From Chloroflexota bacterium (GTDB lineage: Bacteria > Chloroflexota > Dehalococcoidia > Lucifugimonadales > UBA1127), in NCBI GenBank assembly GCA_028873745.1, contig JAPPNT010000110.1, positions 1-5,150 of the forward strand: DNA of 5,150 bases. Direction: 5' to 3'. Below, in pieces: positions 1 through 5,033 of the stretch. A model generated the notes under the pieces. The model did not search any database. It worked only from the letters and a program-made list of their open reading frames with translations, and was not told the origin of the DNA. Within the stretch, counting starts at the first letter, position 1; the number at the start of each line of letters is the position of its first letter. Position numbers and translations under genes: made by a program.

Positions 1-1
1 C

Positions 2-514
2 CGCATCGACTGCATCGTCAACAACGCAGGCATCTATGACGGCCTCACCGCCCGCTCCATGCTGGAGGTCGACCTCGACGAGTGGGACCGGGTCATGGCC
101 GTCAACGTGAAGGGCATCTTCCTCTGCAGCCGCGCCGTCGTCCCTTACATGCGCGAACAGGGCGGCGGCAAGATCATCAACATCGGCTCGGCCATCTGGT
201 TCTTCGGCGGCTCCGGCATCCCCCACTACGTCGCCTCCAAGGCCGCCGTCACCGGCCTCACCCGAGCCCTCGCCCGCGAGCTCGGCGCCGACAACATCAA
301 AGTCAACACCATCGCGCCCGGCGGCACCAACAGCGGCGCCGTCGTCATCCGCGACGAGCGCGCCCCCCAGGTGCCCCCACCCTCCGGCAACGTCCTCGGC
401 CGCCGAGAGGTGCCGGAGGACCTCACCGGTACGGTCGTCTTCCTCGCCTCGGAGGACAGCGACTACATCACCGGCCAAATGATCGCCGTCACCGGCGGCA
501 TGGGTATGTACTAG
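2..514 (+). CDS. SDR-family NAD(P)-dependent oxidoreductase, C-terminal part (5' end outside window)
   Basis: This is the C-terminal 170 residues of a classical short-chain dehydrogenase/reductase, open from the window edge with the first full codon at base 2. Seen: the NNAG motif at visible residues 7-10, catalytic Asn35 (in VNVKG), Ser63, Tyr76 and Lys80 (the YxxxK motif, HYVASK), the PGG turn after the active site, and the C-terminal ITGQ-VTGG segment. It aligns without gaps to residues 80-249 of the next gene, at about 75% identity (128/170 by hand count), so roughly 79 residues, including the Rossmann glycine motif, are missing to the left. The usual VDGG near the C-terminus is VTGG here. 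Family knowledge says it oxidises an alcohol or dihydrodiol, or reduces a ketone, in the cytoplasm. The substrate is unknown. A 128-bp gap with a promoter follows, so it may be the last gene of an upstream transcript. Confidence 0.95.
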   Translation, partial: RIDCIVNNAGIYDGLTARSMLEVDLDEWDRVMAVNVKGIFLCSRAVVPYMREQGGGKIINIGSAIWFFGGSGIPHYVASKAAVTGLTRALARELGADNIKVNTIAPGGTNSGAVVIRDERAPQVPPPSGNVLGRREVPEDLTGTVVFLASEDSDYITGQMIAVTGGMGMY

Positions 515-543
515 CCCTCTCTTCCCTAGCCCTGTCGTCGCAA

Positions 544-622
544 AACCTCGCACGCGCCCACGCGCACGGTTGAGCGCGAGACCCAAGATGTATACAATAC
601 GCAAACCTCGCTATAACCTTGC
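544..622 (+). repeat. Three direct AACCTCGC-like repeats around the promoter (possible operator)
   Basis: AACCTCGC occurs exactly at 544-551 and 604-611, and as AACCTTGC (7/8) at 615-622. The first two copies share a longer match, CGCAAA(A)CCTCGC, at 539-551 and 600-611. The second and third are 11 bp apart start to start, about one helical turn on the same face, and the first is 60 bp upstream. The second copy covers the predicted transcription start. Direct repeats at an 11-bp period are typical of sites bound by tandem dimeric regulators. No regulator gene is in the window, so function is inferred. Confidence 0.4.
570..598 (+). promoter_or_regulatory. Putative sigma70-type promoter for the SDR-amidohydrolase-Rieske operon
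   Basis: The -35 candidate TTGAGC (570-575, 4/6 to TTGACA) and the -10 candidate TACAAT (593-598, 5/6 to TATAAT) are separated by 17 bp, the optimal spacing. They lie in the only A+T-rich patch of the region. Transcription would begin near 605, giving a leader of about 38 nt before the ATG at 643. A second -10-like TATAAC (612-617) has only a poor -35 (589-594). This is a motif match by eye only, and the host's sigma factor preference is unknown. Confidence 0.5.
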
Positions 623-629
623 GTTTGAG

Positions 630-634
630 AGGAG
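630..634 (+). promoter_or_regulatory. Ribosome binding site deciding the SDR start at 643
   Basis: AGGAG lies 8 nt upstream of ATG 643. This site selects ATG 643 over the in-frame TTG at 619, which has no comparable site upstream. The neighbouring GAGGTT (634-639) is complementary to AACCTC (604-609) in the predicted leader, so a 6-bp hairpin could partly mask the site. Confidence 0.7.
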
Positions 635-642
635 AGGTTGAG

Positions 643-1392
643 ATGCGCCTGCAGGACAAGGTGGTCATCATCACCGGGGCCGCCCACCACATCGGCCAGG
701 CCTACGCCGTCCGCGCCGCCCAGGAGGGCGCCAAGGTCGTCATCTGCGACGTCCGCGACTGCGGCACCACCGCCGAGATGTGCATCGAGGCCGGCGCAGA
801 GGTCCTCGCTCTCCGCACGGACGTCTCCAGCGAGGAGGACACCCTGGAGCTGGCCCGCCAGACCATCGAGCGCTTCGGGCGCATAGACTGCATCGTCAAC
901 AACGCCGGCCTCTTTGACGGCCTCCACTCCCGCACCATCCTCAACACGGACATGGAGGAGTGGGACCGGGTCATGGACGTCAACGTCAAGGGCATCTTCC
1001 TCTGCTGCCGGGCCGTCGTGCCCCAGATGATGGAGCAGGGCTACGGAAAGATCATCAACATCGGCTCCGGCATCTGGCACTGGGGCGGCAGCGGCACGCC
1101 CGCCTACGTCGCCTCCAAGGCCGCCGTCACCGGCCTGACCCGGGCTCTTGCTCGCGAGCTCGGCCAGTACGGCATCCGCGTAAACACCCTCGCGCCCGGC
1201 GGCACCGCCAGCGGCGCCGTCGTCGAACGTGACGACGAGTCCCCGCAGGTCGTCCCCAACTCGGGCAACCTGCTCGGCCGCCGCGAGGTACCCGACGACC
1301 TCACGGGCACCATGGTCTTCCTCGCCAGCGAGGACAGCGACTACATCACCGGGCAGAATCTCACCGTCAACGGCGGCACCAGCATGTGGTAG
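643..1392 (+). CDS. SDR-family NAD(P)-dependent oxidoreductase (249 aa, complete)
   Basis: A full-length classical short-chain dehydrogenase; 249 residues is the normal family size. Seen in order: the nucleotide-binding glycine motif TGAAHHIG at residues 11-18, Asp36 at the end of the second strand (an acidic residue there usually favours NAD over NADP), Asp60, NNAG at 86-89, and the catalytic tetrad Asn114, Ser142, Tyr155 and Lys159. Ser-Tyr spacing is 13, as expected. Oddity: the middle glycine of TGxxxGxG is His16. ATG 643 is chosen because of the AGGAG site and because the protein then starts just before the first strand. It is the paralogue of the partial gene to its left (about 75% identity). 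It appears to be the first gene of the promoter-driven unit, with the amidohydrolase 34 bp downstream. A likely role is dehydrogenation of a diol or alcohol made by the Rieske oxygenase. That role is inferred, and the substrate is not determinable. Confidence 0.97.
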   Translation: MRLQDKVVIITGAAHHIGQAYAVRAAQEGAKVVICDVRDCGTTAEMCIEAGAEVLALRTDVSSEEDTLELARQTIERFGRIDCIVNNAGLFDGLHSRTILNTDMEEWDRVMDVNVKGIFLCCRAVVPQMMEQGYGKIINIGSGIWHWGGSGTPAYVASKAAVTGLTRALARELGQYGIRVNTLAPGGTASGAVVERDDESPQVVPNSGNLLGRREVPDDLTGTMVFLASEDSDYITGQNLTVNGGTSMW

Positions 1393-1414
1393 GCCCTCGC
1401 GCTGTCGCGGGGCC
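1392..1414 (+). other. GC-rich hairpin between SDR and amidohydrolase genes
   Basis: The RNA can fold as GGCCC (1392-1396) with GGGCC (1410-1414) and CGCG (1398-1401) with CGCG (1406-1409). There is one bulged U (1397) and a CUGU loop (1402-1405), giving nine pairs that are all G-C. It starts on the last base of the SDR stop codon and ends directly before the ribosome binding site of the next gene. No T-run follows, so it is not a standard intrinsic terminator. An mRNA-stabilising, processing or partial-attenuation role is possible. Confidence 0.5.
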
Positions 1415-1422
1415 GGGAGGAA
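1415..1422 (+). promoter_or_regulatory. Ribosome binding site for the first amidohydrolase
   Basis: GGGAGGAA, with GGAGG at 1416-1420, lies 6 nt before ATG 1427. It fixes the start against the longer open frame that runs back to 1229 inside the SDR gene. Confidence 0.75.
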
Positions 1423-1426
1423 CGGC

Positions 1427-2521
1427 ATGCCTTCCAACGGTTTTCAGGTCGTAGACGCCGACGCCCACGTCGTCGAGACGCTCCGCACGTGGGACTACAT
1501 GGACGGGCCAGAGGCCCAGTTCCGTCCCAACCTTCTCCTCTCGCAGGAGTCGCCGCCCAAGCGCTACTGGCAGGTCGACGGGAAGATCCGCGGCCTCCAG
1601 CCCCAGAGCCTTTCCGAGATGGAGCTCGAGGAGCGCTCCCGCCGGTCCGGCAAGAACATCGTCACCCCCCAGGCCGCCCGTGAGATGGACGACGTCGAGC
1701 TCCGCCTCCGCGACATGGACCGCCTCGGCATTGACATCCAGGTCCTCCACAACACCCTCTGGATCGAGCAGGTGACGGAGCGCCCGGAGATCGAGCGCGC
1801 CATGTGCCGGAGCTGGAACCGCTGGCTCGGCGAGATCTGGAAGCAGGGGCAGGGACGCCTCCGCTGGTCATGCGTCCCTCCGTGGATGAGCCTCGACGCG
1901 GCTGTCGAGGAGATGAACTTCGCCAAGGAGAACGGCGCCGTCGCGGTCACCATGCGTCCCATCGAGGGCAACCGCACGATGATCGACCCCTACTTCTATC
2001 CCATCCTTGAGGAGGCGGTGCGGCTGGACCTCGCCATCGTCGTCCACATCGCCAACGCCAACCCTGGCATCGTCGACGTCATGCGGTCGCCTTACGACCC
2101 GGGCACGGCATTCGGTCTCTTCCGCATCCCGACTGTCGCCGCCTGCCACGCCCTGATGATGAGCGAGATTCCTACACGCTTCCCGGAGCTCCGCTGGGGC
2201 TTCATCGAGGCCTCGGCCGGCTGGGTGCCGTGGATCATCACGGAGGCGAAGAACCGCTACAACGGCGCAGGCCGCAGGTTCCCTGACAACGTCCTCAGCG
2301 AGTACAACATTTACGTGACCTGCCAGACCGACGACGACATCCCATACATCATCCAGTGCGCCGGCGAGGACAACATCGTCATCGGCACGGACTACGGCCA
2401 CTTCGACCCGTCCAGCGAGGTCGACGCCATCTCCGTCTTCCGTGAGATGAGCGGCATGAGCGAGGTCGCCATGCGCAAGATCCTGTCGGACAACCCGAAG
2501 GCGCTGTACGGGTTGGAATAG
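1427..2521 (+). CDS. Amidohydrolase-2 family metal-dependent hydrolase/decarboxylase, copy 1 (364 aa)
   Basis: A TIM-barrel metal enzyme of the amidohydrolase_2 (ACMSD-like, COG2159) group. Seen: the first-strand metal motif VDADAHVVE with Asp10, Asp12 and His14; mid-barrel His207 in VVHIANANPG; His241 in the CHALMMS helix region; the conserved FIEASAGWVPW at 259-269; and the last-strand Asp322 in GTDYGH. His14, His207 and Asp322 (probably with His241) are the expected metal ligands and catalytic acid/base. The common HxH is DxH here, and the usual DYPH is DYGH. The family hydrolyses C-N or C-C bonds, or decarboxylates aromatic acids such as gamma-resorcylate, carboxyvanillate and ACMS. Which reaction applies is not visible. 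Its start is 34 bp after the SDR stop, and its paralogue (about 70% identical) begins 32 bp downstream. It has no signal peptide, so it should be cytoplasmic. Confidence 0.93.
   Translation: MPSNGFQVVDADAHVVETLRTWDYMDGPEAQFRPNLLLSQESPPKRYWQVDGKIRGLQPQSLSEMELEERSRRSGKNIVTPQAAREMDDVELRLRDMDRLGIDIQVLHNTLWIEQVTERPEIERAMCRSWNRWLGEIWKQGQGRLRWSCVPPWMSLDAAVEEMNFAKENGAVAVTMRPIEGNRTMIDPYFYPILEEAVRLDLAIVVHIANANPGIVDVMRSPYDPGTAFGLFRIPTVAACHALMMSEIPTRFPELRWGFIEASAGWVPWIITEAKNRYNGAGRRFPDNVLSEYNIYVTCQTDDDIPYIIQCAGEDNIVIGTDYGHFDPSSEVDAISVFREMSGMSEVAMRKILSDNPKALYGLE
2390..2440 (+). repeat. 51-bp exact direct repeat shared by the two amidohydrolase genes, copy 1
   Basis: Bases 2390-2440 are identical to 3517-3567, including all synonymous positions. 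They cover the codons from the metal ligand Asp322 through Phe338. Neighbouring sequence shows many third-base differences, so the tract stands out from the rest of the gene pair. Confidence 0.8.
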
Positions 2522-2553
2522 CGGTAGAAGACAGCCCAACTGAGGGGGGCAAC

Positions 2554-3648
2554 GTGACTACGAAGACTGGCTACCTGGTCATCGACTCCGACGCCCACGT
2601 CGTTGAGACCGAGCGCACCTGGGACTTCATGGATGCGGGGGACGCGTCATTCCGCCCGAAGCTGGTGCAGGACCTGCACGACCCCACGCGCCAGCACTGG
2701 GTCATCGAGGGAGAGGTGCGGGGCTTCCGCTTCCCCACGTTGACGGAGATGCAGCAGGAGGCCCGCTCCCAGCGGTGGCGCAACATCACGACGCCCCAGG
2801 CCGCCCGCGAGCTCGATGACGTGGCCCTCCGGTTGGAGGACATGGACCGACTTGGCATCGACGTCCAGGTGTTGCACCACACCCTCTGGATTGAACAGGT
2901 GGCAAAGCAGCCGGAGGTCGAGCTCGCAATCTGCCGCGGCTGGAACCGCTGGGTCGGCGATGTCTCGCGGAAGAGCGGTGGCCGGCTGCGGTGGGCATGC
3001 GTGCCGCCGTACAGCAACCTGGAAGCCTCGCTGGAGATTATGGAGGAGGCCAAGGCCAACGGCGCCGTCGCCGTCACCATGCGCCCCATCGAGGGCGAGC
3101 GTACCATCCTCGACCAGTACTTCTACCCCATCTACGAGCAGGCCATTCGGCTGGATATGGCAGTGGCCGTGCACATCGCCAACGCCAACCCGGGCATCGT
3201 CAACATCCTGCGCACGCCGGAGGACCCCGGCTCGGCCTTTGGCATCTTCCGTATCCCGACCGTGGCCGCCTGCCACGCCCTCATCATGAGCAAGATCCCG
3301 GAGCGCTTTCCGGAGCTCCGCTGGGGATTCATCGAGGCCTCCGCCGGCTGGGTGCCCTGGATCATCACGGAGTCCAGGAACCGCTACATGGGCGCCGGCC
3401 GCAGGTTCCCGGACAACGTGCTCAAGGAGTACAACATCTACGTCACCTGCCAGACGGACGACGACATCCCCTACATCCTGAGCTGCGCCGGCGATGACAA
3501 CATCCTCATCGGCACCGACTACGGCCACTTCGACCCGTCCAGCGAGGTCGACGCCATCTCCGTCTTCAAGGGCATGGACGGCATCAGCGACGAGTCGATG
3601 CGCAAGATACTGTCGGACAACCCAAAGGCCCTTTACGGCATCGAGTAG
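2554..3648 (+). CDS. Amidohydrolase-2 family metal-dependent hydrolase/decarboxylase, copy 2 (364 aa)
   Basis: The paralogue of the preceding gene, with the same length and the same ligand set: IDSDAHVVE with Asp11, Asp13 and His15, then His207, His241 and Asp322 in GTDYGH. Overall identity is about 70% by hand. It is about 76% from residue 90 to the end, but only about 40% over the stretch near residues 19-66. The two differ by one extra residue at the N-terminus and one deletion near residue 75. The start is GTG at 2554, supported by GAGG (2542-2545) 8 nt upstream in a G-rich run (2542-2549). An ATG start is absent nearby, so initiation may be weaker than for copy 1. The divergent N-terminal part, next to identical ligands, suggests the same chemistry on a different substrate, or two subunits of a mixed oligomer. 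Both are inferences. A Rieske oxygenase gene follows after 43 bp. Confidence 0.93.
   Translation: MTTKTGYLVIDSDAHVVETERTWDFMDAGDASFRPKLVQDLHDPTRQHWVIEGEVRGFRFPTLTEMQQEARSQRWRNITTPQAARELDDVALRLEDMDRLGIDVQVLHHTLWIEQVAKQPEVELAICRGWNRWVGDVSRKSGGRLRWACVPPYSNLEASLEIMEEAKANGAVAVTMRPIEGERTILDQYFYPIYEQAIRLDMAVAVHIANANPGIVNILRTPEDPGSAFGIFRIPTVAACHALIMSKIPERFPELRWGFIEASAGWVPWIITESRNRYMGAGRRFPDNVLKEYNIYVTCQTDDDIPYILSCAGDDNILIGTDYGHFDPSSEVDAISVFKGMDGISDESMRKILSDNPKALYGIE
3517..3567 (+). repeat. 51-bp exact direct repeat shared by the two amidohydrolase genes, copy 2
   Basis: The partner of 2390-2440, at the same codons of the second paralogue, 1127 bp downstream. Gene conversion between the copies or strong constraint could explain it. 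Such repeats can also promote recombination that fuses the two genes. Confidence 0.8.
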
Positions 3649-3656
3649 GCAGAAAC

Positions 3657-3671
3657 GGCCGCACCGCGGCC
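3657..3671 (+). other. Short GC hairpin between amidohydrolase copy 2 and the Rieske gene
   Basis: GGCCGC (3657-3662) and GCGGCC (3666-3671) form a perfect six-pair stem closed by ACC (3663-3665). It lies 8 bp after the stop codon and about 10 bp before the ribosome binding site of the next gene. No T-run follows, so it is not an intrinsic terminator. It may be a processing or stability element, or chance in a GC-rich genome. Confidence 0.35.
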
Positions 3672-3691
3672 CAGCAAAGAAGGGGGGACAC

Positions 3692-4990
3692 ATGCTGTCC
3701 AGGGAAGAGAACGAACTCCTGACTCGTACGGCCCCAGGCACGCCGATGGGCGATCTGTTCCGGCGCTTCTGGCTGCCGGCGCTCATCCCCAACGAACTCC
3801 CGGAGCCCGACTGCCCGCCGGTCCGCCTGCGCATCCTGCACGAGGACCTCGTCGCCTTCCGTGACACCGAGGGGAAGGTCGGCATCCTTGACGCCCTCTG
3901 CCCCCACAAGCTCGCGCCGCTCTTCTTCGGCCGGAACGAGGAATGCGGGCTCCGATGCGTCTACCACGGCTGGAAGTTCGACGTGGACGGCAACTGCGTG
4001 GAGATGGCCAACGAGCCGCCGGACAGCGCCTTCAAGGACAAGGTGAAGGTCAAGGCCTACCCCGTCGAGGAGTGGGGCGGCCTCATCTGGGTCTACATGG
4101 GCCCGGCGCACCTCAAGCCGGAGCTCCCGCAGTTCGAGTGGGGGCGCGTCCCGGAGACCCACCGCCACATCGCCCGCTGGCTCCAAACCACCAACTGGGC
4201 GCAGGGCATGGAGGGTGAGATCGATACGTCCCACATCTCCTTCCTGCACCGTTGGATGGACCAGAGCCAGGCCCCGCAGCGCCGCAACGCCCAGCGCAAC
4301 TTCTCCATCGTCGACGGCGCGCCCGTCCTGACGCTACACCAGACAGACTACGGCTTCGTCTACGGCGCCCGCCGCAACACCGGCAACGGCGATTACTACT
4401 GGCGTGTCACGCAGTGGCTCTACCCCATGTGGAGCGTCATCGCCGCGCAGACGTGGCCCATCGGCGGCCGCGCATGGGTGCCCATTGACGACGAGAACAC
4501 CAACGTCTTCGGCTATAACTACAACGCCGAGGCCCCGCTGACCGAGGAGCAGATCACGATGATCGAGTCGGGACGCGCCTTCCCGCCGCGCACGACGCGT
4601 GAACGGCACATGCTGGCGGACGGGACGGTCATTGACCACAACGTCGGCGTCGCCAACAAGACCAACGACTTCCTCATCGACCGCGACATGCAGCGGACGG
4701 TGAACTTCACCGGCATCTGGGGCGTCAACGAGCAGGACCGCGGCCTCCAGGAGGGCATGGGCCGGATCGTCGACCGCACCCGCGAGCACCTCGGCACTGC
4801 CGACCAGGCGACCATCGCCGGGCGCCGCGCGCTTATCCGCATGGCCCGCGACCTGCAGGAGGGCATCGAGCCCGCCATCGCCCACGAGGGCCACAAGTAC
4901 GGTGTGCGTTCCATGGACATCGTCAGCCCGGAGGGTGACTTCAACAGGTTTATGGAGGTACACGGGGACGCGGGCAAGGCTAAAGTGTAG
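3692..4990 (+). CDS. Rieske [2Fe-2S] non-heme iron oxygenase, alpha subunit (phthalate dioxygenase-like, 432 aa)
   Basis: The catalytic subunit of a Rieske ring-hydroxylating or demethylating oxygenase, of the alpha-only phthalate 4,5-dioxygenase-like type; about 430 residues is normal. Seen: the N-terminal segment typical of this subgroup (PGTPMG at 15-20, RRFW at 24-27), the Rieske cluster ligands Cys70-x-His72 and Cys89-x-x-His92 separated by 16 residues, then the mononuclear iron region with Asn168, Trp169, Glu174, Asp178 (bridge between the centres), His181 and His186. Asp349 in NEQD is the probable third iron ligand, followed by the MGRIVDRTREHLG helix. ATG 3692 is chosen for the A/G-rich site at 3679-3687 and because the family N-terminus begins there; the open frame upstream overlaps the amidohydrolase gene. 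Electrons must come from a reductase not in this window. The substrate is unknown, but an aromatic or cyclic carboxylate is likely by family. It is paired with a second Rieske gene 43 bp downstream. Confidence 0.96.
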   Translation: MLSREENELLTRTAPGTPMGDLFRRFWLPALIPNELPEPDCPPVRLRILHEDLVAFRDTEGKVGILDALCPHKLAPLFFGRNEECGLRCVYHGWKFDVDGNCVEMANEPPDSAFKDKVKVKAYPVEEWGGLIWVYMGPAHLKPELPQFEWGRVPETHRHIARWLQTTNWAQGMEGEIDTSHISFLHRWMDQSQAPQRRNAQRNFSIVDGAPVLTLHQTDYGFVYGARRNTGNGDYYWRVTQWLYPMWSVIAAQTWPIGGRAWVPIDDENTNVFGYNYNAEAPLTEEQITMIESGRAFPPRTTRERHMLADGTVIDHNVGVANKTNDFLIDRDMQRTVNFTGIWGVNEQDRGLQEGMGRIVDRTREHLGTADQATIAGRRALIRMARDLQEGIEPAIAHEGHKYGVRSMDIVSPEGDFNRFMEVHGDAGKAKV

Positions 4991-5023
4991 ACAGGGACAA
5001 AGCGGGTTCGTGTAGCACCATCG

Positions 5024-5028
5024 GGAGG
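5024..5028 (+). promoter_or_regulatory. Ribosome binding site for the second Rieske gene
   Basis: GGAGG lies 5 nt before ATG 5034, within CGGGAGGAA (5022-5030). The same nine bases precede the first amidohydrolase (1414-1422). Amidohydrolase copy 2 and the first Rieske gene instead carry AGGGGGG runs (2543-2549 and 3681-3687). Confidence 0.7.
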
Positions 5029-5033
5029 AATAC

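Larger units (their letters stand above)
515..642 (+). promoter_or_regulatory. Intergenic control region between the two SDR genes
   Basis: This 128-bp stretch is the only long gap in the window and holds no plausible gene. It contains a sigma70-like promoter (570-598), three AACCTCGC-type repeats (544-551, 604-611, 615-622), a tandem pair of CACGCGC heptamers (551-557 and 559-565) just upstream of the -35, and the ribosome binding site of the next gene. Local A+T is clearly higher around 585-625 than in the surrounding genes, as expected for a promoter. I see no hairpin followed by a T-run after the stop codon at 512-514, so no intrinsic terminator for the upstream gene can be called. Confidence 0.6.

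Noticed and set aside
515..570. Intrinsic terminator after the partial SDR
   Set aside because: The region is pyrimidine-rich with small CACGCGC and CTAGCCCT repeats, but I find no stable stem followed by a T-run.
619..642. Alternative TTG start adding 8 residues to the complete SDR
   Set aside because: It would translate through the ribosome binding site, lies only about 14 bases from the predicted transcription start, and adds residues absent from the usual SDR N-terminus.
1229..1426. Upstream extension of the first amidohydrolase reading frame
   Set aside because: It overlaps the SDR gene, encodes an Arg/Ser/Pro-rich shadow sequence and ignores the good ribosome binding site before ATG 1427.
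526..1437. Antisense open frame of 303 codons across the SDR gene
   Set aside because: It is a shadow of the high-GC codon pattern. The sense strand encodes a complete SDR with intact motifs, and the antisense product resembles no family.
3494..3691. Upstream extension of the first Rieske reading frame (possible amidohydrolase-Rieske overlap)
   Set aside because: The extra 66 residues are out-of-frame shadow of the amidohydrolase. The family N-terminus begins at ATG 3692 behind a ribosome binding site.
2647..3909. Antisense open frame of 420 codons over amidohydrolase copy 2 and the Rieske start
   Set aside because: It crosses two well-supported sense genes and an intergenic gap, and its product is a low-complexity Val/Ala/Asp/Gly-rich string typical of GC-driven reverse-frame shadows.
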